Notes: generated from the letters alone by a model not told the origin. Positions 8,873 to 18,099 are shown, counted from the stretch's first letter. The stretch is DNA of 63,356 nt from Frankia sp. AgB32 (GCF_023243045.1 NZ_JALKFX010000031.1:1-63356); one strand, 5' to 3'. Numbers and translations: made by a program.

Positions 8873-8901
8873 CCGGTTCCCGCCCTTGCGGCGGGAACCG
8901 G
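8873..8901. terminator. Stem-loop downstream of the inhibitor gene
   Basis: A perfect 12-bp stem (8873-8884 with 8890-8901) with a 5-base loop starts 63 bases after the inhibitor stop. Outer bases 8839-8846 and 8904-8911 can also pair. This is a good factor-independent-like terminator separating the inhibitor from the gene at 8971. Confidence 0.6.
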
Positions 8902-8970
8902 TCGCGGTGTGTCCGCGCGTCTCGCGGAGCCTCGGTGGCGGGCGGATCGGCAGTACGTAAAGGACTTCCA

Positions 8971-9909
8971 ATGCCATCTCGGATGGGTCGCGGACACCGG
9001 CGCGACGGATCGCGCCGCCGGACCAGGACGGCACGCTCCAGCGCCGCCGTGAGGTGGGCACTGGCAGCGGCGCTGACCGTGCCCGCGGCGGTCGGCGCCG
9101 GATGCGGCGGGGCGACCTCGAACCCCGCCACAGGCGTCGCGCCGGCCCTGACCGACGCGTCCCACCTGCGGCTCCCGCTGGACCGCTACCTGCTCACCCC
9201 GCACGACGCGGACCTGGTGGCCCGCGCCCACCGCGTCCTGCTCCGCCGCTGCGAACAGCGCTTCGGGATCACCGGGCCGCCCGAGCCCCCGGCGACGGCC
9301 GGGCCGCGAACGCTGAACGAGCGCCGCTACGGCATCACCGACCGCGCGCTGGCCGCCACCGCCGGTTTCCGGGTGTCGGCCAACGGCCCTGTCACGGTGC
9401 CGAAACCGACCGAGCCGGCGGACCCCCGCACGTTGGACGTGCTCAGCGGCGAGGGCCGCCGGGTCGTCGACGGCCAGCCCGTTCCGCCGGGTGGCTGCTC
9501 CGGCGAGGCCAAGCGGCGCCTGGGTGCCGGCGCGCCGGCCGGTGCCGACCGGTTCCTGGCCGAGCGACTCAGCCGGGACAGCTACTTCCGCGCCGAGAGC
9601 GACCGGCGGGTGCAGGCCGCGATGCGTGCCTGGTCGATCTGCATGCAAGAACACGGATTCACCTATCCCACCCCGCTGGCCGCCGCCGCCGATCCGCGCT
9701 TCCGCGCCGGCCCGGTGACGCCCACCGAGATCGCCACAGCGACGACCGACATCGACTGCAAGGCGCGGGCCAACCTGGTCGGCGTCTGGTCCACCCTCGA
9801 AGCCGACCTGCAGCGCCCCGCGATCGCCACTCACCGCGACGCGCTGGACACGCTGCTGCGGGCGAACGACGCCGAGCTGCGCGTCGTCCGCGGCCTCGAC
9901 CTGCGCTGA
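8971..9909 (+). CDS. Exported protein with conserved-looking cysteines, unknown function
   Basis: The 312-residue protein is given the ATG at 8971, which has AAAGGA at 8959-8964. The N-terminus has a run of Arg, a hydrophobic stretch ALAAALTVPAAVGAG and a Cys directly after, resembling a lipobox but with Gly at -3, so anchoring as a lipoprotein is possible. Further cysteines occur in LLRRCEQRFG, PGGCSGEAK, WSICMQEHGF and DIDCKARAN. The C-terminal half is predicted helical. It is followed within 22 bases by the S8 protease, suggesting one operon. No family recognised. Confidence 0.7.
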   Translation: MPSRMGRGHRRDGSRRRTRTARSSAAVRWALAAALTVPAAVGAGCGGATSNPATGVAPALTDASHLRLPLDRYLLTPHDADLVARAHRVLLRRCEQRFGITGPPEPPATAGPRTLNERRYGITDRALAATAGFRVSANGPVTVPKPTEPADPRTLDVLSGEGRRVVDGQPVPPGGCSGEAKRRLGAGAPAGADRFLAERLSRDSYFRAESDRRVQAAMRAWSICMQEHGFTYPTPLAAAADPRFRAGPVTPTEIATATTDIDCKARANLVGVWSTLEADLQRPAIATHRDALDTLLRANDAELRVVRGLDLR

Positions 9910-9931
9910 CCGACCACAGGAGACCACCGGC

Positions 9932-11305
<1,374 letters not shown>

Positions 11306-11321
11306 GCCCGGCCGGGGATGC

Positions 11322-11543
11322 TCAGGCGGCCGGCCGCTTCGCGCGAAAGCGGAAGCTGCCGGCCTCCCGGTCCACGGTGACCTGCTCGAACCCGACCGCG
11401 GCGAGCCGGTCGGGCAGGCGGTCGGGATCGACCACGACCATGGTGTCCCGCAGGTGCAGAAGCCGAAAGACAGCGCTTGCCACGCCGTCGCTGCCCGCGA
11501 ACACCCCGCCCGGCCGCAGGACACGGAACGCCTGGACTGGAGC
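11322..11543 (-). pseudogene. C-terminal remnant of a SAM-dependent methyltransferase
   Basis: The minus-strand frame ends at 11322 and reads AFRVLRPGGVFAGSD, then LHLRDTMVVVDPDRL, VGFEQVTVDREAG and FRFRAKRPAA. This is the typical last 70 residues of a class I methyltransferase (LRPGG before strand 5, then the C-terminal strands). The SAM-binding half is missing: upstream of 11543 the homology stops, GC drops, and another gene is read in the opposite direction. It is read as a gene decapitated by insertion or deletion at about 11545, the probable left edge of foreign DNA. Confidence 0.6.
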
Positions 11544-12706
11544 TTTTCCTGCCTGACCCTGGCCGGGCTTCCTCCCAGGGTTTCCTCGTTACTCACCTGG
11601 AAGCCACGGCTGCGACCATCGCTCCAGTACTCCGCGCGGTGGCCCGACGCCGCGGCACAGTCGACATCGATACCGCGCCGGAGGCACTTCTACCTGCCGG
11701 GGTCAGTGTTCACACGACTGGAAAGCGTTACACACTGGCCTTCATGACGCGCGGTGCCGCTCGACTCGCCGACCCGGATGAAGCGGCGCAGGTCCCGCAC
11801 TGGTCGCCTGTCGAGCGATGGCTGTGGTTGCTGGCCTCGCGGTCTGCGCATTCGGACTATCCGCCCGATCCCGACGACGCCGATGCGCTCCTCGCTGGTC
11901 TGGTGAGGCTCTCCGCGGACTGGCGCGCTCTGATCAACCGGGACGGTGCCGCCTTTCTCGGACTGCGCCGAGACCTCGGCGCCAGCGACCCCTATTTCGG
12001 GTTCGCGAAGGTTTACATGCACACGGTGTACCTCGATGCCCTGCTCCTGGGTATGACCCAGCGGCTGAGCATCGACCAGTTGACTGACAGCGCTGCTCGA
12101 TCTTTCCAAAGCCGTGATCTTGCCAGCCACCTCATGGAGCTGGAGATCCGGGCAGCGCACTTCCGAGCGATGTACTGGCTGCGGGACACCGGCGACCATG
12201 GGCATGCCACCCAGATTCTCGCCGCCTACCAAGGCCAGTATGATCTGGACGCTCGGTTCCACCTGGTGGTCAACGAGATTTCAGAGCTGGCCCGGGTCGT
12301 CCAGGCCCGGGGAAACGAGCAGGTGAGCGCGGCCCTGGGCGTCATCACAGTGCTCGGGCTCCCGATCGGCGTCACGCTGGGCATCGTCCAGATCATCGGC
12401 GCGAATGGCGTGGTTCCGGTTTCGGTGGCGCTGGGCGCCTCATTTTCGGCTACAGCGGTGATTCTTCATGTCCACGAAGTTCGGCCGCTTCCTGGCCCGC
12501 CAGCTGGCGCGCCGCCTGCCCTGACCTCCGCCGTAACGCCTGCTCTCGTTGCGCCAAGCCAGCCGGCCTGGCCACCCAATCATGGCGGCCTGCCCGCTCC
12601 GTTGGCCCGGAGATGGGGCTCGACACTTACGGGAGCCAGAGCGGCGCTCGGCCCGGCCCCAACACCAGTGTGGGTTAGCCTGGACTCACGGCGAAAGATG
12701 TCGTGA
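11477..12706 (+). CDS. Hypothetical protein with two C-terminal membrane helices (start uncertain)
   Basis: The open frame gives up to 409 residues, but its first 22 codons are antisense to the methyltransferase remnant and are unlikely to be real. An in-frame GTG at 11639 is a later candidate, and the true N-terminus may be lost at the junction. The body is soluble and helical (SHLMELEIRAAHFRAMYW), followed by two hydrophobic segments (ALGVITVLGLPIGVTLGIV; VVPVSVALGASFSATAVIL) separated by a short NG-containing turn. A long helix plus two C-terminal helices recalls the CorA-like layout, but no GMN motif is seen. Codon bias is weaker than in core genes, consistent with transfer. Function unknown. 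Confidence 0.55.
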   Translation: MPRRRCPRTPRPAAGHGTPGLELFLPDPGRASSQGFLVTHLEATAATIAPVLRAVARRRGTVDIDTAPEALLPAGVSVHTTGKRYTLAFMTRGAARLADPDEAAQVPHWSPVERWLWLLASRSAHSDYPPDPDDADALLAGLVRLSADWRALINRDGAAFLGLRRDLGASDPYFGFAKVYMHTVYLDALLLGMTQRLSIDQLTDSAARSFQSRDLASHLMELEIRAAHFRAMYWLRDTGDHGHATQILAAYQGQYDLDARFHLVVNEISELARVVQARGNEQVSAALGVITVLGLPIGVTLGIVQIIGANGVVPVSVALGASFSATAVILHVHEVRPLPGPPAGAPPALTSAVTPALVAPSQPAWPPNHGGLPAPLARRWGSTLTGARAALGPAPTPVWVSLDSRRKMS

Positions 12707-12943
12707 CAAAAATGCCCACCCGACAGAGTCGGGCATAACCAGAGTTGGGTGGAGCTACGAGGATGGACATTGAACCCCGATCTTGACCTCTACCTGCGGG
12801 AATGGCGTCGGCGGAGCTTGAGCTAATACTAAGAGTGGCTGTTCGTCACGTTCGGCGACGGACGGCCGTGGTGTGGGATGGGTTCGGGTGACCTGGAACG
12901 CGCCCGTGGGGGTCTTCCTCGCGGGCGCGTTCCGCGTTCGGGG
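12707..12943. other. Convergent intergenic region with two stem-loops
   Basis: A short stem with CCCGAC/GTCGGG arms lies just after the stop at 12706 (about 12723-12737). A much stronger perfect 12-bp inverted repeat occupies 12895-12906 and 12922-12933 (15-base loop). No coding frame is supported. The second stem sits 11 bases beyond the end of the minus-strand gene at 12944 and is its probable terminator. Confidence 0.55.
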
Positions 12944-13198
12944 TTACTTCTGGTCGTTGGCTGCGCGGGTGGCTGGTGTGTGCGCGGTGATGGCTTTCGG
13001 AGCTTCTTCGGATGCTGGGATGCCATCGTCGGCGGTGTCCACGCAGCCGCCTTGGTAGAGCCATCGCACCCGCACAGCGCCGGGAATCATGTGGTGTAGT
13101 CGTCTGGCAATGTCGATGAGTTCTCGTCCTCCGCCGAATCCGTCGTCGACGATGAGGCGAGATGACGCTTTATCGGTGTAGTTCACGATCAGGATCAC
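12944..13198 (-). CDS. Small hypothetical protein (element-encoded)
   Basis: The frame from GTG 13198 gives 84 residues. The GTG overlaps the TGA of the upstream gene by four bases (GTGA), a translational-coupling arrangement that decides the start. The sequence begins with a hydrophobic strand (ILIVNYTDKASSRLIVDDG), has a helix ELIDIARRLHHMIPG, a single Cys in YQGGCVD, and an Ala-rich tail. GC is lower than in core genes. No family recognised. Confidence 0.55.
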   Translation of the reverse strand: MILIVNYTDKASSRLIVDDGFGGGRELIDIARRLHHMIPGAVRVRWLYQGGCVDTADDGIPASEEAPKAITAHTPATRAANDQK

Positions 13199-13512
13199 GT
13201 CGTTTCCTGGTGGCCCTGATCGTCGTTTTGCTGTGTCGCGTGGGCGGCGACGTAGAGCTTGAAGGTAAGTGTGGCTTTTGTCTTGTTGGCAGTGACCCCG
13301 GTGAGTCGCGCGTCGGCAGGAATGAGGAGAGAAATGGCGGAGGTGAGATCCGACGCTCGAATGCCATTGTCGACGTCGAGCGTGGCCGCGTTGTCGCGGT
13401 AGCGGGCAGCGGTTCCCGGCATTGACCGAAGACGGATGTCTTTGGGCTCCCATGGTTCCGGAGCCTCGTGATTCGCTGCTGTGATCGGTGTGGCGCCCAT
13501 ACGTAGATTCAC
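13195..13512 (-). CDS. Small hypothetical protein (element-encoded)
   Basis: The 105-residue frame starts at GTG 13512 with AGGAG four bases upstream; ATG 13500 is an alternative with poor spacing. It contains DNGIRASDLTSAISLLIP, ARLTGVTANKTKATLTFKLY and a His/Gln-rich C-terminus. It overlaps the next small gene by four bases, so the two are expressed together. Both lie downstream of, and on the same strand as, the XRE regulator, 227 bases away. Function unknown; the coupling argues that the two products act together. Confidence 0.55.
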   Translation of the reverse strand: MNLRMGATPITAANHEAPEPWEPKDIRLRSMPGTAARYRDNAATLDVDNGIRASDLTSAISLLIPADARLTGVTANKTKATLTFKLYVAAHATQQNDDQGHQETT

Positions 13513-13739
13513 CCGCTCCTGATCTTCCAGGTGTCGCCGTTCGGAATTGATATGTCCGGGAGCGGCTGCCCGGGTCCGGGAATCGAGGGGATTGAGCGAG
13601 GGAGCCCCTCGCGTCGACCGAACCCGGGCGCCTGTGAAGAAATCTAGAGTGTACGGATGAACGACGCGAGACGCGGCGCATGGCAGTTGCCGGTCCGCTC
13701 GCCTTTGGACTACCACGTAGCGTGGTAGTCGCCTGCTTC

Positions 13740-14984
13740 CTAGTCGGTCAGCTCCATGAAATCGACAAGGGAACGGAGTTCCTGGCTCAACGGGCGCTTG
13801 CGGCTCCGCAGGATCGCCGACAGGACGTCTTTTCCCTTGCGCTGATGCCGGAGCCATTCGGGCGAGTTCTGCCGCAGGTGAACGAGAACATCCGCCGCGT
13901 CGCGATGGTCACGAAGCGCGGCATGGGCGGCTGCGACGTCGAGGAGATGCCGACTGAGGTTGTCGGACCGGTAGCGGTCCGACCGTGGCGCGGGTATGCG
14001 ATCCGCAAGCCGTAGGACACCCCGCGCGTCACCCATGATCATCAGGGATTCGGCGCGTTTCATGGCCACGACGGCCGGGCCAAACGTCGTCAGGTACTGG
14101 TGATAGCCGTCCGGTGGTCGGGCCATCGATACGCGGGTGGCTGCTGTCTCGGCGAGTGACAGGAATTCGTCGGAGGAATCACGGCGGTTGTCGCGTATTG
14201 CGGCGGCCGAACCGCGCAGCAGCAGCCAACCCCATGCCGAAAGCTCCGCGTCGCTGGCAGTGGACATGCGTGGCTCGATAGCCTCGGCGGTGTTCCGGGC
14301 AAGATTCTCGGCGTCGCCGAACCGGCCTTGCCGGATGAACAGCCATGCCTGAGAAATAGCGCCCGATGCTGCCGTAAGGCTGTCTCCCGCGCTGGTCGCG
14401 TCCTGTATCGCGTCGCGAATCGCGGCATAGGCCAAATCGTATTGGCGCACCTGCGTGAGGAACCAGCCGGCAAGTTGGTAGATTTCGGCGCGTAGCCGCA
14501 GCAGCGGGGATCGTGTTTCGACGGTGGCCCGGTCGATCAACTGGTGGCTGTCGCGAACCATGCGGGGGAGCATCATCGCGACCGCGTCGAAGTCATCGGC
14601 ATGGTAAAGGCGGACCGCTTCGGACAGCGCGGCCCGTAGGTCAGCTTCCTGAACGTCGCCAGACGTTTCCGCGCCGAAGGTCACGATTCCACGGATGCCG
14701 ACGACCGGAGTCAATACCTGACGCAGCGGAAGGAGATTCAGCTTGTCTCCCTCTTCCGCATCCGGCACCGGACCGGGGGAAGTAGAGCCGAAAAGTGATG
14801 AAGTCTCGACATCGAGCGCCCGAGCCAGCGCGTGTAGCGTTTCGATCCGAGCACTTCCGCCCTGTTCGATCTTACGGACGGTGGAAACACTGAGTTCGGC
14901 CGTGTGGGCGAGAGCTTCCTGAGTGAGGCCGCGCCGATGACGCAGGTTCTGGAGATGGATTCCCGGTGCCAGCTCGCCTGTCAT
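13740..14984 (-). CDS. XRE-family regulator with TPR-like C-terminal region
   Basis: The 414-residue protein is given the ATG at 14984 (AGAGGG upstream). Residues about 8-62 form a Cro/C1 helix-turn-helix (LRHRRGLTQEALAHTAELSV, TVRKIEQGG, LHALARALDV). The rest is an Ala-rich array of helix pairs (LRLRAEIYQLAGWF, AISQAWLFIRQGRF, DNLSRHLLDVAAAHAALRD) typical of TPR ligand-sensing regions, as in actinomycete signal-responsive XRE proteins. Its upstream DNA (15182-15311) holds an array of GTGCAC palindromes and a large inverted repeat, candidate operator sites. It probably controls its own element, including the two small genes downstream. Codon use is less GC3-biased than core genes. Confidence 0.8.
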   Translation of the reverse strand: MTGELAPGIHLQNLRHRRGLTQEALAHTAELSVSTVRKIEQGGSARIETLHALARALDVETSSLFGSTSPGPVPDAEEGDKLNLLPLRQVLTPVVGIRGIVTFGAETSGDVQEADLRAALSEAVRLYHADDFDAVAMMLPRMVRDSHQLIDRATVETRSPLLRLRAEIYQLAGWFLTQVRQYDLAYAAIRDAIQDATSAGDSLTAASGAISQAWLFIRQGRFGDAENLARNTAEAIEPRMSTASDAELSAWGWLLLRGSAAAIRDNRRDSSDEFLSLAETAATRVSMARPPDGYHQYLTTFGPAVVAMKRAESLMIMGDARGVLRLADRIPAPRSDRYRSDNLSRHLLDVAAAHAALRDHRDAADVLVHLRQNSPEWLRHQRKGKDVLSAILRSRKRPLSQELRSLVDFMELTD

Positions 14985-15533
14985 GACGCCCTCTTCTCGC
15001 CCACGTACGGGGGTCAACTCCAGGATACGGCGACGTGGCGCACAGACCGAGGCTCGCGGAGGCAGCGTGACGAGCGCGCCGAACCCCATTCCGCGTGCTG
15101 CCTCCCGGCGCCCGGCGGAATCGTGATCATGGCTGTCGGGTAGCGCGCGCCCTGGCCGTCGGAGGCTGCCGTCCGGCCGGTGTGCACGCTCCGGTGGCCG
15201 CTGGGCGCCAACGCGCGCAGACGCGCGTGCGCGCGTTGGCGCTGTGCATGCACACCTCGGTGCACACCCCGTGCACGCCGGTTGCAAAGCCCCGTGCACA
15301 CCCTCGTGCACACCGGTCGGCCGTCTGGCAGCGACCTGCCGGGGCACGAACACCCGCAATCACGAATGCCTTTTATCGGAAATCGACTTTCCGCGTTCAA
15401 ACCATGATTTTCGTCCTGCCTTTCAGGGGTGTTCTTCGGTTCGCAGCCATGAGATAATTAGGGTGCGATAGGCGTGTCTTGCCACACGCCGACTCGGGTG
15501 ATCGTCAGTGCAGCTCGTGAGAGTGGGGTGGCT
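14985..15533. other. Structured intergenic region upstream of the XRE regulator
   Basis: No convincing gene is present. The region carries a 15-bp perfect inverted repeat (15205-15242), five GTGCAC hexamers and a GTGCATGCAC decamer between 15182 and 15311, and an AT-rich stretch 15360-15460 with a -10-like GATAAT at 15453-15458. A 7-bp stem (15471-15477 with 15484-15490) follows. Confidence 0.6.
15182..15311. repeat. GTGCAC palindrome array and 15-bp inverted repeat
   Basis: GTGCAC occurs at 15182, 15260, 15271, 15294 and 15306, and GTGCATGCAC at 15244-15253. Between the first two lies a perfect inverted repeat, 15205-15219 with 15228-15242, loop 8 bases. The spacing between hexamers is irregular (11, 23, 12). 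It resembles an operator or iteron cluster, not a CRISPR. Being about 200-330 bases upstream of the XRE start, binding by that regulator, or by a replication protein of the element, is inferred. Confidence 0.7.
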
Positions 15534-15713
15534 ATGACATCTCTGTGGATCTTCGCTGGCCGTTGGGGACATCGGCAGGATGCGTCAATGCGGCACATGC
15601 ACGGCTGTCTGACGCTGCGCGGCAGGCACGTTCTTGCGACCGCTGTCGAACCCGGACGTCAGGCGGTAGCTGTCGTGAAAACCGCCATCACGCGACACGG
15701 TGGATCACCATAG
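15534..15713 (+). CDS. Possible small hypothetical protein
   Basis: A 59-residue frame starts at ATG 15534, preceded by GAGTGGGGTGG. It begins TSLWIFAGRWGHRQD and is rich in His and Arg; a GTG start at 15474 would add 20 residues. Support comes from a possible promoter (GATAAT at 15453) and a perfect 10-bp stem-loop that begins directly after the stop codon. Codon bias is weak, so it may not be a gene. Confidence 0.35.
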   Translation: MTSLWIFAGRWGHRQDASMRHMHGCLTLRGRHVLATAVEPGRQAVAVVKTAITRHGGSP

Positions 15714-15741
15714 CTGTCACGCTATTCACTCAGCGTGACAG
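15714..15741. terminator. Perfect 10-bp stem-loop directly after a short ORF
   Basis: Arms 15714-15723 and 15732-15741 pair perfectly around an 8-base loop (ATTCACTC). The stem begins on the base after the TAG at 15711-15713. There is no T-run. Confidence 0.5.
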
Positions 15742-15752
15742 TAGCGGGATGT

Positions 15753-15788
15753 CCGCGACCAGGTAGCGGCATCGCTGTCTGGTCGCGG
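15753..15788. repeat. Second perfect 10-bp inverted repeat
   Basis: Arms 15753-15762 and 15779-15788 are perfectly complementary; the 16-base loop can itself form a 4-bp stem (AGCG/CGCT). It lies 11 bases after the previous stem-loop. It may be a terminator pair, a protein-binding site or part of the recombination region of the element. Confidence 0.6.
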
Positions 15789-15927
15789 GACCCTGCGGCC
15801 TGTTTGAGCTGGGCAAATGTCTGAGGGTAGCCGTAGCGGCCTTGGGTCGCTGCCGCGCGTGCCCGCGTAGGGCGGGGGGCGACGGGCCGGGGCGCCGCTA
15901 CTGCCACCCGGTCGGTTTCGACGTTTC

Positions 15928-16152
15928 TTGGATGATCCGGATCACGCGAGAGAAACGGGTATCGGCTCGTTGGACGCGGCACGCCGTGAAAAAGTTCAAG
16001 TCCTCGCCGAACATCAGCCAGAAATCGACTGCGACGACTTCGCAGCCGCGATAACAGCATGGGTTGACATCCTCATCCACGAAAAAGCGGACGGCAAAAT
16101 GGACGCTCCCGCCCCGCCCCGAAAGAAAGAAGGGCGAGCGAGGAAACGGTAA
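15928..16152 (+). CDS. Small hypothetical protein upstream of the recombinase
   Basis: A 74-residue frame from TTG 15928 reads DDPDHARETGIGSLDAARRE, then EIDCDDFAAAITAWVDILIH and a very basic tail (PPRKKEGRARKR). No good ribosome site is visible, so the start is unsure. It ends 75 bases before the serine recombinase on the same strand, a common position for small element genes. The basic tail could bind DNA. Function unknown. Confidence 0.45.
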   Translation: MDDPDHARETGIGSLDAARREKVQVLAEHQPEIDCDDFAAAITAWVDILIHEKADGKMDAPAPPRKKEGRARKR

Positions 16153-16227
16153 TCAAAAAGCCGAATTTCGTAGGGTCGCGCTGTGCTACCATGCCCGCGA
16201 CGATCACCACGGAAATGAGGTACACCC

Positions 16228-18072
16228 ATGCCCCCGAAATATATCGCGGGATCTCCTGTGCCAGTGCCGGCATCTACCGCCCGTCGACTACGTGCCGTTT
16301 TCTACCTTCGGGTGTCGACGAAATCCCAGGTCCGCACCGACTATGATCCGGAAGGCATCTCGATTCCTGCGCAGCGGGTCGCGTGCGGGGCGAAAGCCGA
16401 GGCATCGAATGCCGACATGGTCGGTGAGTATGTCGAGCCGGGCGTGTCCGCGCACAAGAACCTGGAACGCCGCGAGGCTTTCCGGGCGATGGTCAACCGC
16501 ATTGAGCGGGACCGCGACGTCGATATCGTGATCGTCTATCAACTCAGCCGTTTCGCGCGGGACCGGTACGAAGACGCCGCGTTCACGCTGCGACTGCGGA
16601 ACCTCGGTGTTCTTCTCGTGTCCGCAACGGAGAACATTGACGAGACACCGGCCGGTGAGCTTCTCCACGGGATGCTGGCCGTGATCAACCAGTATCAGTC
16701 CGCTGCCAGCGGGAAAGATATTTCCTACAAGATGCGGCAGAAAGCCGCGAATGGCGGAACCCCTGGTCTCGCGCCGATCGGCTATCTCAACGTCCGTATC
16801 CGCAGCGACGGGCGGAACATCGCGGACGTGATCCTTGACGAGGACCGGTGGCGACTTGTGCAATGGGCTTTCGAGCGGTTCGCGACCGGTGCGTGGACGG
16901 TGGACAGCCTGACCGGTGAACTCAACCATCGCGGCCTGACGAACCGCGCCAGCGGGAAACGCCCGAAACGTCCCCTGCAATCCTCGCATGTGCACAAGAT
17001 GCTGACGAACCGCTACTACGTCGGCATTGTCACCTTCGACAAAGTCGAATATCCGGGCGGCCGGCATCCTACCTTCGTGGCGGAGAAAACGTTCACCAGG
17101 GTGCAGGGAATACTGAAGTCCCGGGCGACCGCCGGCGACAAGCCGAGCAAGCATTTCCATCCACTGAAGGGCAGCCTGTTCTGTGGCCACTGCGGATCGG
17201 CTTTCGGCATCACGAAGGCGACCGGACGGCACGGCGGTACATACCCTTACTTCTACTGCCTTGGCCGGCAGCGCGGAAAATGCAGGCAGCCCTATGTGAT
17301 GATCGACGTCGTGGAGAAACTCGTCGCGGACTGGTGGCGCCGCGTCGAGATCACCTCACGGCAGAAAGCCCGCATTCGTGACATCGTCCTCGACAGCGCG
17401 CAGACCCTCGTGACGAACGGCACCGAACAGGCCGACCGACAGAAACGCCGCATCAACGAGCTGGAAAACGAACGACGGTCATGCCTACGCGCCTACTACA
17501 ACGGCGCCATCGGCGAAGAACTTCTCAAGGAAGAGCAATGGCGGATAGACAGCGACCTTGGCAAGGCACGCGCCATGCTCCATTCCTGCCAAGGGGAATG
17601 GCAGGCGATCGGCGGAATCCTCGACCGGCTGCTGAGCCTCTGCGACGACAGCCACACTCTTTACACCACCGCACCCGCAGTCGTGCAACGCCAACTCAAC
17701 CAAGCCGTTTTCCGGCGCTTCTGGATCATCGACAAGGGGATTCACGGAGCGGATCTGTTTCCCCCACTAGCCCAACTCCTCGGCGACGATCTTGCTGCAC
17801 TGCTGAACCAGGAAACCGAGAATATGATCAAAGCTCAGAACGCCACAGAAGCTCCAGAAAACCCAGACCTACACATCCCCACCAACGAACCGTCTACGTC
17901 CGCCTACGGCGACGACGGGCCACGCCGCGGGCAGACAGAAGCGCCGCTCGGCATCTATCCGAACGGCGCAACGCCTTTCCAGGGACAGAGGGGGGAAGAT
18001 CGTGTTCCGAACTTCACCACTCTCGTGGAGCTGAGGGGATTCGAACCCCTGACCCTCACACTGCCAGTGTGA
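16228..18072 (+). CDS. Large serine recombinase (integrase)
   Basis: The 614-residue frame starts at ATG 16228 with GAGG upstream. It has the resolvase N-terminal catalytic domain (FYLRVSTKSQ, nucleophile Ser30; YQLSRFARDRYEDA), a recombinase DNA-binding domain (GLAPIGYL, LVQWAFERFATGAWT, MLTNRYYVG), a zinc ribbon (LFCGHCG with YFYCLGRQRGKC) and a long coiled coil (about 390-470). This family catalyses site-specific integration and excision of phages and mobile elements. The last codons (ELRGFEPLTLTLPV) are antisense to tRNA-Ala(GGC), and the stop lies inside the tRNA, so the native C-terminus may have been changed by integration. GC and codon bias are lower than in core genes. Confidence 0.9.
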   Translation: MPPKYIAGSPVPVPASTARRLRAVFYLRVSTKSQVRTDYDPEGISIPAQRVACGAKAEASNADMVGEYVEPGVSAHKNLERREAFRAMVNRIERDRDVDIVIVYQLSRFARDRYEDAAFTLRLRNLGVLLVSATENIDETPAGELLHGMLAVINQYQSAASGKDISYKMRQKAANGGTPGLAPIGYLNVRIRSDGRNIADVILDEDRWRLVQWAFERFATGAWTVDSLTGELNHRGLTNRASGKRPKRPLQSSHVHKMLTNRYYVGIVTFDKVEYPGGRHPTFVAEKTFTRVQGILKSRATAGDKPSKHFHPLKGSLFCGHCGSAFGITKATGRHGGTYPYFYCLGRQRGKCRQPYVMIDVVEKLVADWWRRVEITSRQKARIRDIVLDSAQTLVTNGTEQADRQKRRINELENERRSCLRAYYNGAIGEELLKEEQWRIDSDLGKARAMLHSCQGEWQAIGGILDRLLSLCDDSHTLYTTAPAVVQRQLNQAVFRRFWIIDKGIHGADLFPPLAQLLGDDLAALLNQETENMIKAQNATEAPENPDLHIPTNEPSTSAYGDDGPRRGQTEAPLGIYPNGATPFQGQRGEDRVPNFTTLVELRGFEPLTLTLPV

Positions 18073-18099
18073 TGCGCTACCAGACTGCGCCACAGCCCC
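18026..18099 (-). tRNA. tRNA-Ala(GGC)
   Basis: The minus strand folds as a full cloverleaf. The acceptor is GGGGCTG paired with CAGCTCC, with discriminator A. The anticodon loop CTGGCAG gives anticodon GGC, and the T arm has GGGGTTCGAATCCCC. CCA is not encoded. Its 3' end faces the serine recombinase, whose reading frame enters it, marking this as the likely attachment site. A TATAAA-like -10 lies about 13 bases upstream of the 5' end. Confidence 0.92.

Noticed and set aside
12749-12800. Left copy of the tRNA-Ala attachment core
   Set aside because: GTGGAGCT and a later GAACCCC match the tRNA 3' part, but the intervening bases and spacing differ and no T-arm can pair, so the match is probably chance.
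12770-12826. 18-residue ORF (NPDLDLYLREWRRRSLS) after the orphan membrane ORF
   Set aside because: Too short, TTG start without ribosome site, and no supporting context.
15182-15311. CRISPR array
   Set aside because: Repeats are only 6 bases, spacing is irregular (11-23 bases) and no cas genes are nearby.
18001-18072. Functional C-terminal tail ELRGFEPLTLTLPV of the recombinase
   Set aside because: These residues are simply the antisense of the tRNA-Ala T-arm and anticodon arm; this kind of peptide appears wherever a frame runs into a tRNA.
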